From positions 1,488,001 to 1,552,000 of the forward strand of contig NZ_CP085953.1 of the NCBI RefSeq assembly GCF_020735385.1: DNA of 64,000 nt, read 5' to 3'. This document shows positions 1-8,687 of this stretch, piece after piece. Within the stretch, counting starts at the first letter, position 1; each line of letters opens with the position of its first letter. This DNA comes from Granulicatella elegans (GTDB lineage Bacteria; Bacillota; Bacilli; Lactobacillales; Aerococcaceae). The notes beneath the pieces are model-generated. The model had not been told where the DNA came from, did not search any database, and saw only the letters and a list, made by a program, of their open reading frames with translations. Position numbers and translations under genes: made by a program.

Positions 1-129
1 GTTATGACCCCATTAAAAGAGTTCTACAAGGATGTCATCTACAATACTATGTGGAAAAAATGGATTGAAGATGGAAGGCTAAATCCATCTAATGAAAAAA
101 GTGTTAATCATTTTAAAGAAGAAACCTAA
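1..129 (+). CDS. C-terminal end of an unknown protein (partial)
   Basis: An open frame runs from the first base to a TAA at 127-129 and gives 42 residues rich in Lys, Glu and Asn. The gene begins outside the window. I do not recognise a family. It lies directly before, and probably overlaps, a broken GNAT acetyltransferase. In many bacteria a small protein followed by a GNAT enzyme is a toxin-antitoxin pair, but nothing in these 42 residues shows a DNA-binding fold, so that reading is only a possibility. Confidence 0.45.
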   Translation, partial: VMTPLKEFYKDVIYNTMWKKWIEDGRLNPSNEKSVNHFKEET

Positions 130-667
130 TTAGCTCTTTCTAATCTGGTAATAGAAGAGTTTGATTTTAATGGAAACCAAGATATGCTTGATTATTTTTC
201 TAAATTAGCTATAAAGGATGAGTTGGATAATAAGACACGTTCGTTTATTGTGGAAGCGCCGAATTCTTCTAGTGATTTGCTTGGAGTTTTCTCTCTAACA
301 TTGAAAGTTGTTAAAATGGATGACTTATCAAATAGTCAAAAGAAGAAGCTTTTGAGCAGTGGAAAGCGTTCTGCAGCAAAACATATTTCAGAAATTCCAG
401 CTATTCTAATAGCCCAATTCGGAAAAAAACTATAAAGCTGATAAGAGAATCAGTGGTGATGAATTGATGAATTTAGTTCTTACTCAAATTCAAAAAGCTC
501 GGAAGATTATTGGTGGACAGACTATTGTGTTGGATAGTGTAAACCATGATAAGGTAATCAATTTTTATGAGAGTTTTGGTTTTACTAAATATGGTTCGAT
601 AGTAAGTGATGAAAATCAATCTTTTCAGCCGATGGCATTAGACTTGACTAAGCTTGAGAATTCGTAA
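130..667 (+). pseudogene. GNAT-family N-acetyltransferase, frameshifted
   Basis: Two adjacent frames together read as one GNAT acetyltransferase. The first (ATG at 184, open back to 130) carries the N-terminal half and stops at 433-435. The second (ATG at 464) carries the acetyl-CoA-binding half and ends with the usual 'NFYESFGFTKYG' C-terminal signature. The break lies in a run of seven A at about 423-429; six A would fuse the frames through 'GKNYKADKRISG'. A second lesion is likely near 130: a GTG at 101 opens a frame reading 'LIILKKKPN' that would join at 130 if one T were added. As sequenced the enzyme cannot be made whole without frameshifting. It could be a decayed gene, a slippage-controlled gene, or a sequencing error. 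Confidence 0.65.
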
Positions 668-709
668 TGCTGTTGTTTTGCTTTTTAACACTTTATAGAA
701 TCAAAAAGG

Positions 710-757
710 CTCCTAAACCTTGTTACGACAACGTTTTAGGAGTTTATTTTCTTTTTT
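710..757 (+). terminator. Rho-independent terminator after the GNAT pseudogene
   Basis: Stem CTCCTAAAC (710-718) pairs with GTTTTAGGAG (733-742), with a small inner TTGT/ACAA stem. A T-rich tail with a run of seven T follows. It ends transcription of the GNAT gene and isolates the hisS region. Confidence 0.8.
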
Positions 758-1095
758 TAAAATGCGTACTTTTTACTGCTATGTAAATTTTTAACATGAA
801 GAATACTAATTAAAAGTACAAATAAGAGAAGTGAAAAAGCTAAATATAGTTAGATATAACAGAAGACCCAGCAAAGGTTGGAACGCTTTCGTAATCTCGT
901 TCTTCCACTATTGGTAGATAAGTCATTAGTATATTCATACAAGATGTAACGTAGGAAAAAATAAAATTGCGAATTCTGTTTTTTTTAAATTATAACATTG
1001 AATGGAGCATATTATTTGGCATATTTTTACGTGTGTTTAATTGTGACATTATCACTTGTGTTTGACACAAAATTTAACAATTCAATCCACATCAC
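758..1095. other. Non-coding AT-rich stretch
   Basis: I see no credible gene here. Around 868-905 there is CCCAGCAAAGG followed by CTTTCGTAATCTCG. This distantly recalls the core of the structured repeats described elsewhere (CCAGCAGC, hairpin, TCTCA), but no outer stem is convincing. The 3' part leads into the hisS promoter. Confidence 0.4.
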
Positions 1096-1124
1096 TTGAC
1101 AAATTGTCAACTTTTTAGTAAATT
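1096..1124 (+). promoter_or_regulatory. Promoter of the hisS-aspS T-box transcript
   Basis: TTGACA (1096-1101), a 17-base spacer and TAAATT (1119-1124) form a SigA-type promoter just before the T-box leader. The -35 lies in a perfect palindrome, TTGACAAATTGTCAA (1096-1110), which could also be a repressor site. Confidence 0.7.
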
Positions 1125-1127
1125 AGT

Positions 1128-1365
1128 ATCAATTTCATAGGAAATCCATTGAAGGAGCTAAGTAGATTCGCAGCAATTAGAGAGAGAAATCATGGCTGAA
1201 AGTTTCTCAAAAGACTGAGAGAATTGAAAGACACTCTGGAGGAGAATAATGCAAAGTTATTCCGGTAAAATAGCCGTTATTTAGTAGAGGAATAGAGAAA
1301 ACTCTGTTCAAATTTAGGTGGTACCACGAAATAATCGTCCTGACTCATTGAGTCAGGATTTTTTT
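1128..1365 (+). promoter_or_regulatory. T-box riboswitch upstream of hisS-aspS
   Basis: The T-box sequence AGGTGGTACCACG (1316-1328) contains the bases that pair with the NCCA end of uncharged tRNA. It is followed by a terminator, TCCTGACT (1338-1345) with AGTCAGGA (1351-1358), and seven T. Upstream, 1150-1245 has the length and GA-rich character of a Stem I. The likely specifier region at 1230-1234 reads GACAC, which contains GAC (Asp) and CAC (His) in overlapping frames, fitting a leader that precedes both hisS and aspS. Uncharged tRNA should favour the antiterminator and read-through. The exact specifier is an inference, since I did not fold the RNA. Confidence 0.88.
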
Positions 1366-1398
1366 ACATATTTTTTATACATAGAAAGTAGGGATAAA

Positions 1399-2715
1399 AT
1401 GATTCAAAAACCAAAAGGAACAGCCGATTTATTACCAGAGGAAATAAAGATTTGGCATTATATTGAAGAAACAGCTCGCATCATTTTAGGTGATTATCAA
1501 TTTGAAGAAATGCGTACACCAATGTTTGAAAGCTATGAATTATTTAGCCGAGGTGTAGGTGATACTTCAGATATCGTTTCAAAAGAAATGTATGATTTTT
1601 ATGACAAGGGTAACCGTCATATTACATTACGTCCAGAAGGAACTGCAGCTATCGTTCGTGCATATGTAGAAAATAAATTATTTGGTCCAGAACATAAGAA
1701 ACCTTATAAAGTATATTATATGGCACCAATGTTCCGTTATGAACGTCCACAATCAGGTCGTTTAAGACAATTCCACCAATTAGGGGTAGAAGTATTTGGT
1801 TCAACAAATCCAGCAACAGATGTTGAGACTATTGCAATGGCATGGGATTTATTAAAAGAACTTGGTTTGTCAAATATGCGCTTAGTGATTAATTCTCTTG
1901 GTAAAACAGCTGATCGTATTGCATACCGCCAAGCTTTAATTGATTATTTAGAACCATTTACAGAAGAATTAAGTGAAGATTCAAAAAATCGTCTTCATAA
2001 AAATCCATTACGTGTATTAGATAGTAAAGATAAACGTGATATCGAAATCGTTAAAAATGCACCACGTATTTTAGAATTTTTATCTGATGAAGCACGCACT
2101 CACTTTGAAAAAGTGCAACAATATTTAACAGCCTTAGAAATTCCATTTGAAATTGATGAAACAATGGTTCGTGGATTAGATTATTATCAAGATACAATTT
2201 TTGAAATTATGACGGATTCAAAATCATTTGGTGCTAAAACTACGATTTGTGGTGGAGGACGTTATGATGGTCTCGTTCAAGAGTTAGATGGACCGGAAAC
2301 TCCGGGATTTGGGTTTGGATTAGGAATGGAAAGACTTGTATTATTAATGAAAGATGAACAAGTTGAAATTCCTGACTTACAAGAATTAGATGCTTATATT
2401 GTCAGTTTAGGGGAAGAAACAGAAGAAGAAGTATTAAAACTTTCTATTTCATTACGTCAACAAGGTTATTCTGTGGATCGTGATTTCTTCGGTAGAAAAG
2501 CAAAACCTCAATTTAAAAATGCTCAAAAATATGGAGCAAAAGTTGTGATTACATTAGGGGAAGAAGAGTTGGCAAGTCGTCAAGTTCCACTGAAAGTAAT
2601 GAGCACTGGTAAAGAGGTAAAAGTTGACTTAGCAGATGTATATGAAGATTTTGATAGTTTATTCCGTCAAGCAACAATGGATACGACAGCAATTGATGAA
2701 TATTTTGGCAAATAG
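1399..2715 (+). CDS. hisS: Histidyl-tRNA synthetase
   Basis: Class II aminoacyl-tRNA synthetase that charges tRNA-His with histidine in the cytoplasm. The 438-residue product has the usual length. Motif 2 reads '[19 protein letters not shown]', the histidine-binding signatures are '[12 protein letters not shown]' and 'GGGRYDGL', and motif 3 is '[12 protein letters not shown]'. The C-terminal anticodon-binding domain fills the last 90 or so residues. The frame is open further upstream through the T-box, but ATG 1399 is chosen because GAAAGTAGGG precedes it and the protein then starts '[13 protein letters not shown]', as in the family. aspS follows after 15 bases with the same ribosome binding site, so the two form one T-box-controlled operon. 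Confidence 0.97.
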   Translation: MIQKPKGTADLLPEEIKIWHYIEETARIILGDYQFEEMRTPMFESYELFSRGVGDTSDIVSKEMYDFYDKGNRHITLRPEGTAAIVRAYVENKLFGPEHKKPYKVYYMAPMFRYERPQSGRLRQFHQLGVEVFGSTNPATDVETIAMAWDLLKELGLSNMRLVINSLGKTADRIAYRQALIDYLEPFTEELSEDSKNRLHKNPLRVLDSKDKRDIEIVKNAPRILEFLSDEARTHFEKVQQYLTALEIPFEIDETMVRGLDYYQDTIFEIMTDSKSFGAKTTICGGGRYDGLVQELDGPETPGFGFGLGMERLVLLMKDEQVEIPDLQELDAYIVSLGEETEEEVLKLSISLRQQGYSVDRDFFGRKAKPQFKNAQKYGAKVVITLGEEELASRQVPLKVMSTGKEVKVDLADVYEDFDSLFRQATMDTTAIDEYFGK

Positions 2716-2730
2716 AAAGTAGGGATTTGT

Positions 2731-4488
2731 ATGAAAAAGAGATCAATTTACTGTGGATTAGTCACAGAAGAATTAGTAGGAAAAGAAATTACATTACATG
2801 GTTGGGTACAAAAACGTCGTGACCATGGTGGGGTTATTTTTATCGACTTACGAGACCGTGAAGGTGTGATGCAAGTTGTATTTAACCCACAACATAATCA
2901 AGTAGCTTTTGAAATTGCGGACACATTACGTCCTGAATACGTTATTGAAGTAACAGGGACTGTTGCTTTACGTGGTGAAGGATTAACAAATCCAAATTTA
3001 AAAACAGGTACAATGGAATTAGAAGTTCACCATGTTGAATTATTAACAAAAGCTAAAACTCCACCAATTTACATTGAAGATGACAAAGTAGCTTCAGATG
3101 AATTACGTATGAAATATCGTTATTTAGATATGCGTCGCAAACCTGTATTAGAAAACTTGCGTTTACGTCATAAAACAACTCGTGCGATTCGTGAATATTT
3201 AGATACGGAAGGATTTATCGATGTAGAAACACCATACTTAGCAAAATCAACTCCAGAAGGAGCTCGTGACTACTTAGTACCTTCTCGTGTACATGAAGGA
3301 AGTTTCTATGCATTACCACAATCACCACAAACATTTAAACAATTATTAATGGGTGGGGGATTAGACCGTTACTACCAAATCGTTCGTTGCTTCCGTGACG
3401 AAGATTTACGTGGAGACCGTCAACCTGAATTTACACAAGTCGATATTGAGACAAGTTTCTTATCAGCTGAAGAAATTCAAGAAATGATGGAAGGCTTATT
3501 GAAAAAAGTCATGAAGGATACATTAGGAGTAGAAGTCACAACACCATTCCCACGTCTTTCATTTGCTGAAGCAATGAGCCGTTATGGGAATGATAAACCA
3601 GATACTCGTTTTGCATTAGAATTAATCGATGTAGCCGATATTGTAAAAGATTCTGACTTAAAAGTGTTTAGTACAGTTGTTGAAAATGGTGGACATGTCA
3701 AAGCTTTAAACTTAAAAGGATTAGCAGATGCATATTCACGTAAAGATGCCGATAACTTAGCTCAATTTGTTGCTAAGTATGGTGCAAAAGGATTAGCTTG
3801 GTTGAAAGTGGAAGAAGATGGTCTTAAAGGTCCAATTGCTAAATTCTTAGTGAATCAAGAAGCAGCGTTAAGAGAACGTTTAGATGCAGAAGTGGGAGAT
3901 ATTATTTTCTTCTGTGCGGATAAACCAAGTGTTGTAGCTCAATCATTATCTGAATTACGTTTGCACTTCGGTAGAAAACATGAATTAATTGATCAATCTA
4001 AATTCAATTTCTTATGGGTTGTTGATTGGCCATTATTAGAATATGACGAAGATGCAAACCGTTATCAAGCAATGCACCATCCATTTACTCGTCCAGTTAA
4101 TGAAGATTTCAATGCTTTATTAGAAAATCCAGCAGCAGCTAAAGCTCAAGCTTATGACATTGTATTAAATGGATATGAATTAGGCGGAGGATCATTAAGA
4201 ATTTATAGAAGAGACATGCAAGAAGCAATGTTTGAAGTATTAGGATTCACAAAAGAATCTGCACAAGAACAATTTGGATTCTTAATGGATGCGTTAGATT
4301 ATGGATTCCCACCACACGGAGGAATTGCATTAGGATTAGACCGTTTAGTCATGTTATTAGCTGGGGAAGATAACATCCGTGAAGTGATTGCATTTCCTAA
4401 AAACGGTTCAGCAATGGATACTATGACACAAGCACCAAGTCCAGTATCTGAACAACAATTACAAGAATTATCACTAAAAATTCGCTAA
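2731..4488 (+). CDS. aspS: Aspartyl-tRNA synthetase
   Basis: Class IIb synthetase that charges tRNA-Asp. The 585-residue product is normal for a bacterial AspRS. It has an N-terminal OB-fold anticodon domain ('[20 protein letters not shown]'), the catalytic flipping-loop and '[11 protein letters not shown]' segments, motif 2 '[18 protein letters not shown]', the bacterial GAD insertion domain in the middle and motif 3 '[14 protein letters not shown]'. It is the second gene of the hisS-aspS operon and should respond to the upstream T-box. A hairpin follows the stop codon. Confidence 0.97.
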   Translation: MKKRSIYCGLVTEELVGKEITLHGWVQKRRDHGGVIFIDLRDREGVMQVVFNPQHNQVAFEIADTLRPEYVIEVTGTVALRGEGLTNPNLKTGTMELEVHHVELLTKAKTPPIYIEDDKVASDELRMKYRYLDMRRKPVLENLRLRHKTTRAIREYLDTEGFIDVETPYLAKSTPEGARDYLVPSRVHEGSFYALPQSPQTFKQLLMGGGLDRYYQIVRCFRDEDLRGDRQPEFTQVDIETSFLSAEEIQEMMEGLLKKVMKDTLGVEVTTPFPRLSFAEAMSRYGNDKPDTRFALELIDVADIVKDSDLKVFSTVVENGGHVKALNLKGLADAYSRKDADNLAQFVAKYGAKGLAWLKVEEDGLKGPIAKFLVNQEAALRERLDAEVGDIIFFCADKPSVVAQSLSELRLHFGRKHELIDQSKFNFLWVVDWPLLEYDEDANRYQAMHHPFTRPVNEDFNALLENPAAAKAQAYDIVLNGYELGGGSLRIYRRDMQEAMFEVLGFTKESAQEQFGFLMDALDYGFPPHGGIALGLDRLVMLLAGEDNIREVIAFPKNGSAMDTMTQAPSPVSEQQLQELSLKIR

Positions 4489-4495
4489 AATCAAT

Positions 4496-4536
4496 GAACA
4501 ATGGAGAAGTCGTCAATGAAGGCTTCTCCTCTGTTC
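4496..4536 (+). terminator. Hairpin after aspS
   Basis: GGAGAAGTC (4503-4511) pairs with GGCTTCTCC (4521-4529), extended outward by GAACA/TGTTC. There is no long T-run, so it may be a weak terminator or a 3'-end stabiliser between aspS and the DeoR-family gene. Confidence 0.5.
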
Positions 4537-4564
4537 TTCATAGAGAATAAAGGAACGAATACTA

Positions 4565-5332
4565 ATGAAAAATAGCAAAGGTGTTGTGTTTAAGAGACAA
4601 CAAGAAATTTTGAAATTATTACAGGAACATAGGCAATTATCTGTGGAAGAATTATCTTCCAGATTAGAAGTTTCTGAAATTACAATCCGTAGAGATTTAC
4701 AACGTTTTGAAGATCAAGGATTGATTGAACGTTTTTATGGTGGAGCAAAATATATTTCAGGTAAGATTGAAAAAGAAAATATTGATCAAAAACAATATAA
4801 TTCCACTAAGAAAAATATTGCACGTCGAGCTTCTGGTTTAGTCCGTGAACATGATATGGTCTTTATTAATTCAGGTTCTACTGCCTTTTTATTATTGAAT
4901 TATTTAGCAGATGAAAATGTTACAATTTTAACGAATAATGGACGTTCTATTTTTAAAAAAGCCTCTTCAAAAGCTTCGATTGTGTTAAGTGGAGGAGAAA
5001 TTTTTGAGCAAAAGAAATCTTTAGTCGGAGATTTTGCCATTAACTCTTTTTCAAAGGCTCGTGCCAATATTTGTTTTTTAGGTGTCGGTGGCATTAATAA
5101 AAATGGAATTACGACTGTTGCCTTACCTGAAACAGCTGTTAATCGTGTGATTTTAGAACGAACGAATGGTCCTAAAATTGTTGTTGCAGAAGGAGCGAAA
5201 GTTGGAAGAGAATCCAATTTCCATACGGCAGATTGTTCCATGATTACGCATTTAATTACAGATTATTCGGCAGATGCTGAAACAGTAGCCTATTTAAAGA
5301 GTATTGGTGTAAAAGTTTTATTTATTTCTTAA
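4565..5332 (+). CDS. DeoR/GlpR-family transcriptional regulator
   Basis: The 255-residue protein has the family layout. An N-terminal winged helix-turn-helix (about 8-60) contains 'LSVEELSSRLEVSEITIRRD' and 'RFEDQGLIERFYGGA'. The C-terminal DeoR effector domain (about 80-240) includes 'FINSGSTAFLLLNYL', typical of sugar-phosphate sensors. Such proteins are usually repressors released by a phosphorylated sugar. The neighbours are not sugar genes but trmK and housekeeping genes, so the target cannot be read from context. It probably starts a transcript continuing into trmK, 19 bases downstream. Confidence 0.88.
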   Translation: MKNSKGVVFKRQQEILKLLQEHRQLSVEELSSRLEVSEITIRRDLQRFEDQGLIERFYGGAKYISGKIEKENIDQKQYNSTKKNIARRASGLVREHDMVFINSGSTAFLLLNYLADENVTILTNNGRSIFKKASSKASIVLSGGEIFEQKKSLVGDFAINSFSKARANICFLGVGGINKNGITTVALPETAVNRVILERTNGPKIVVAEGAKVGRESNFHTADCSMITHLITDYSADAETVAYLKSIGVKVLFIS

Positions 5333-5351
5333 TGTGAGAAAGGAGTAAGAG

Positions 5352-6062
5352 ATGTCAGTAGAATTAAGCCCAAGACTAAAAACAGTTGCTTCTTTTTTAG
5401 AAGGAGTGACATTATTATGTGATGTTGGTTCTGACCATGCTTATTTACCGGTTTATGCGATTCAGCAAGGATTAATTACTAGCGCTATTGCTGGAGAAGT
5501 TGTAAAAGGTCCTTTCGAGTCTGCCCAACAAACGGTTCAAGATTATGTTCTAAATGATAAAATTTCTGTTCGTTTAGGGGATGGATTAGATGTTGTCACT
5601 TCTAATGATAAAGTTTCAGCCATTTCTATTTGTGGAATGGGCGGAGAATTGATTGCTCGTATTTTAGAACAAGGTCGAGTAAATGGAACTTTAACAGGGA
5701 AAGAAAAATTAGTGTTGCAGCCAAATGTTGCAGAACATTTATTAAGACAGTGGTTGGTAGACCATCACTATGAAATTTTAGAAGAAGTTGTAGTGGAAGA
5801 TCATCATCGTTTATATGAAATTATTGTAGCTGCAAAAAGAGAACAGAGTATCTCCTTAACAGCAACACAAATTAAATTTGGTCCAAAATTAATAGAGAAC
5901 CCAACGGAGTTAGTGGTTCGTAAATGGGAACGTCAGTTACGCAAAATTGAAGAAATTTTAGCGCAATTGAAAGAGAGCAAAGAACTTCCAACTGATAAAG
6001 TAGAAAAATTTAACCATCAATATCTTGAATTGAAAGGACTGATTGAAGATGTCAACCGTTAG
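5352..6062 (+). CDS. trmK: tRNA (adenine(22)-N1)-methyltransferase TrmK
   Basis: The 236-residue protein belongs to the TrmK/YqfN family, which methylates N1 of A22 in tRNA using S-adenosylmethionine. The Rossmann motif I is 'LLCDVGSDHAYLP' (about 20-32), and a second conserved loop is 'ISICGMGGELIARIL'. The C-terminal part is the charged helical region found in Gram-positive members. The next gene, a NIF3-like protein, overlaps its 3' end by 14 bases. This trmK-NIF3 order is also found in Bacillus (yqfN-yqfO). Confidence 0.93.
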   Translation: MSVELSPRLKTVASFLEGVTLLCDVGSDHAYLPVYAIQQGLITSAIAGEVVKGPFESAQQTVQDYVLNDKISVRLGDGLDVVTSNDKVSAISICGMGGELIARILEQGRVNGTLTGKEKLVLQPNVAEHLLRQWLVDHHYEILEEVVVEDHHRLYEIIVAAKREQSISLTATQIKFGPKLIENPTELVVRKWERQLRKIEEILAQLKESKELPTDKVEKFNHQYLELKGLIEDVNR

Positions 6063-7173
6063 AGAGATTATTCGTAAATTTGAACAAAGAGTTCCGAAGT
6101 CTTTAGCAATGGGAAAAGATCCCATTGGGTTACATTTTGGGGATTGGAATCAAGAGGTTCAAGTAGTGATGACGACGTTAGATATTCGTCCTTCAATTAT
6201 TCAAGAAGCGATTGAAAAAAATGTTGATTTAATTATTGCACATCATCCACCAATTTTTAGACCCGTACAACAATTTGATTTAACAAATCCGCAACATAAA
6301 ATGTATCAAGAAATTTTAAAACATGATATTGCGATTTATGCGGCTCATACAAACTTGGATGTTGTATCAGGGGGTGTCAATGATTGGTTAAGTGAAGTGC
6401 TGCAATTAGAAGAAGTAGAAGTACTATCTCCAACAGGAAAACTTCGTCAAATGAAAATTTCTGTGTTCGTACCGAAAGAACAAGCAAGCACAGTTCGACA
6501 AGCAATGCATGAAGCAGGAGCAGGACAAATTGGTGATTGTTATAAGGATTGTAGTTTTACAACTAGTGGAGTAGGTCGCTTCACAGCAACAGAAGGAGCA
6601 AATCCTGCTATTGGACAAGTGAATCAACCAGAACAAGTAGCAGAGGAAAAAGTAGAAGTCATTTGTTATGAAAACCAAGTAGACGCTATTATTATTGCTA
6701 TGAAAGCTAGCCATCCTTATGAAGTTCCAGCTTATGAAGTTTGGGCATTAGAAAATGATGCAAAAACACTAGGGATTGGACGTATTGGACAATTACCTAA
6801 AGCATTATCTGTTGAAGAATTTGTCACTTATGTGAAAAATCAATTCCAATTAAAAGGATTACGTTTTGTTACTCCAAGAAATCGTTCGTTAGACAAAATT
6901 CGTAAAGTTGCCGTTTTAGGCGGTTCTGGTGGAAGCTTTTACCAAGCTGCTGTAAGTAAGGGAGCAGATGCTTTTGTAACAGGCGATATTACGTATCATG
7001 TCGCTCATGATATTCAAGAGTCACCAATGTTATTAGTGGATGCAGGGCATCATATTGAAGTCGTTTGTATTGAAAAATTAGCGAACTGGCTTGTACAATG
7101 GAATCAAGAAGAAAATTGGAATGTAAAAGTGATTAAGAGTACGACTTTTACGGATCCATTTGAATTTTTATAA
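6049..7173 (+). CDS. NIF3/DUF34-family dinuclear metal-binding protein
   Basis: The 374-residue product is the long Gram-positive form (YqfO type), in which the two NIF3 halves are separated by a PII-like middle domain. Metal ligands are visible in '[11 protein letters not shown]', '[10 protein letters not shown]' and near the C-terminus in '[14 protein letters not shown]'. The biochemical role of the family is unsettled; a GTP cyclohydrolase I type 2 label is often copied but weakly founded. A TTG at 6043 extends the frame, but ATG 6049 is preferred because AAAGGA sits about ten bases upstream. The gene overlaps the end of trmK, so the two are co-translated. Confidence 0.9.
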   Translation: MSTVREIIRKFEQRVPKSLAMGKDPIGLHFGDWNQEVQVVMTTLDIRPSIIQEAIEKNVDLIIAHHPPIFRPVQQFDLTNPQHKMYQEILKHDIAIYAAHTNLDVVSGGVNDWLSEVLQLEEVEVLSPTGKLRQMKISVFVPKEQASTVRQAMHEAGAGQIGDCYKDCSFTTSGVGRFTATEGANPAIGQVNQPEQVAEEKVEVICYENQVDAIIIAMKASHPYEVPAYEVWALENDAKTLGIGRIGQLPKALSVEEFVTYVKNQFQLKGLRFVTPRNRSLDKIRKVAVLGGSGGSFYQAAVSKGADAFVTGDITYHVAHDIQESPMLLVDAGHHIEVVCIEKLANWLVQWNQEENWNVKVIKSTTFTDPFEFL

Positions 7174-7193
7174 GAAGAAAGAAGGAATTAAAC

Positions 7194-8420
7194 ATGCCAA
7201 ATCAATTAGTTGATCGTTTTATTCGTTATGTAAAAAAAGAAACTCGTTCAGATGAAACAAGTACAACTGTTCCGTCAACACCAAGTCAAACAGAGTTTTT
7301 AAAAGATTTAGTAGAAGAATTAGTAGCATTAGGATATCAAGATGTAAGATTAAATCCTAAAAATAGCTTCGTAACGGCAACAATTCCAGCTACCACTACA
7401 AAAGAAGTACCAGTTGTTGGATTTATTGCTCACGTAGATACAGCTGATTTTGAAGCTCGTAATGTACAACCACAATTCCATGAAAACTATGATGGAGAAG
7501 CGATTGTATTAGATAAAGAAGGTAAATTTGTTTTATCTCCAAAAGATTTTCCTAATTTAAAAAAATATGTTGGGAAAACATTAATTACAACAGATGGTAC
7601 AACTCTATTAGGAGCTGACGATAAAGCAGGGGTGAGTGAAATTGTAACAGCAGGTGCTTACCTATTAGCTCATCCTGAAATCGAACACGGAAAAATTCGT
7701 GTAGCATTTGGCCCAGATGAAGAAATTGGACGTGGTGCTGATTTATTTGATGTGGAAGAATTTGGCTGTGACTTTGCCTATACAATGGATGGAGGTCCAG
7801 TTGGAGAATTAGAATATGAAAGTTTTAATGCTGCTCAAGCTGAAATTACAATCCAAGGGAAAAATGTTCACCCAGGAACTGCAAAAGACACAATGGTGAA
7901 CGCCTTAGAAATTGCTCGTCAATTCCAAAATGCTTTACCTGAATTTGAAGTACCAGAACATACTACTGGACGTGAAGGATTCTATCACTTAATGTATGCC
8001 AATGGCGTCGTAGAAGAAGCAAAATTAGTCTATATTATTCGTGACCATGATCGTAACTTATTTGAAGCGAAAAAAGCTTATTTACAATTAGTTGCAGATC
8101 GACTAAACGCATCGTTAGATAGCAATCGTATTTCAATTGATATGAAAGATCAATATTACAATATGGCTGAAATCATTGAAAAAGACTTTAGAGCTGTTGA
8201 AGTGGCTCAAAAAGCAATGGAAAACTTATCGATTACGCCAATTATTGAACCAATTCGTGGTGGTACAGATGGTTCTAAAATTTCATTTATGGGCTTACCA
8301 ACTCCAAACATTTTTGCAGGTGGAGAAAACTTCCACGGACGTTACGAATTCGTCGCTGTAGAATCAATGGAAAAAGCACGAGATGTCATTATTGAAATTG
8401 CACAATTACTAGCCAAATAG
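7194..8420 (+). CDS. pepT: Tripeptide aminopeptidase (peptidase T)
   Basis: Zinc aminopeptidase of family M20B that releases the N-terminal residue of tripeptides in the cytoplasm. The 408-residue product has the two-metal motifs in order: '[11 protein letters not shown]' (His, Asp), 'LLGADDKAG' (bridging Asp), '[12 protein letters not shown]' (Glu pair), 'TMDGG', the dimerisation-domain 'HPGTAK' and the C-terminal '[12 protein letters not shown]' and 'GGENFHG'. It lies 20 bases after the NIF3-like gene and probably ends that operon. A structured repeat begins 13 bases after its stop. Confidence 0.96.
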   Translation: MPNQLVDRFIRYVKKETRSDETSTTVPSTPSQTEFLKDLVEELVALGYQDVRLNPKNSFVTATIPATTTKEVPVVGFIAHVDTADFEARNVQPQFHENYDGEAIVLDKEGKFVLSPKDFPNLKKYVGKTLITTDGTTLLGADDKAGVSEIVTAGAYLLAHPEIEHGKIRVAFGPDEEIGRGADLFDVEEFGCDFAYTMDGGPVGELEYESFNAAQAEITIQGKNVHPGTAKDTMVNALEIARQFQNALPEFEVPEHTTGREGFYHLMYANGVVEEAKLVYIIRDHDRNLFEAKKAYLQLVADRLNASLDSNRISIDMKDQYYNMAEIIEKDFRAVEVAQKAMENLSITPIIEPIRGGTDGSKISFMGLPTPNIFAGGENFHGRYEFVAVESMEKARDVIIEIAQLLAK

Positions 8421-8433
8421 AAAGATAAAATAT

Positions 8434-8507
8434 GGCTTTTAGTAGCTAAGGACGGCAGCAGCTTCGCAAAGCGAATCTCATTGCGCCGTAGCTACTATAG
8501 AAAAGCT
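8434..8507 (+). repeat. Structured intergenic repeat, copy 1 (short form)
   Basis: Outer arms GGCTTTTAGTAGCT (8434-8447) and AGCTACTATAGAAAAGCT (8490-8507) pair imperfectly. The core reads GGACGGCAGCAGC, a TTCGC-AAA-GCGAA hairpin, then TCTCATTGC. The copy lies 13 bases downstream of pepT and in its orientation. It belongs to the eight-copy family described in the findings and lacks the two extra hairpins of the long copies. Confidence 0.85.
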
Positions 8508-8625
8508 AATTGTATTTGTCATTTATGATGGCTTTTTATCATATCAGTAGATAAATTTGTTAAAAATCGTTACAATAGAGTAGAGTTTAACAGTAAAATC
8601 TAATCTAATAACAATACAAAATATA

Positions 8626-8669
8626 ATAGATTTGGATTTATAATTAGATAAATTCAAATCTATTTTTTT
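8626..8669 (+). terminator. Terminator-like hairpin just before rqcH
   Basis: ATAGATTTGGATTT (8626-8639) pairs with AAATTCAAATCTAT (8650-8663) with one G-T mismatch, followed by seven T. It lies only about 20 bases before the rqcH start. It either ends transcription coming from pepT or acts as an attenuator in the rqcH leader. Confidence 0.7.
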
Positions 8670-8687
8670 ATCTATATGGAGGAAGTT

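Noticed and set aside
868-905. Possible ninth structured repeat (CCCAGCA, AAAG/CTTT, ATCTCG)
   Set aside because: Only fragments of the core match and no outer stem pairs convincingly.
1318-1398. N-terminal extension of HisS by 27 residues
   Set aside because: The extension translates the T-box and terminator; ATG 1399 has a proper ribosome binding site and the family start.
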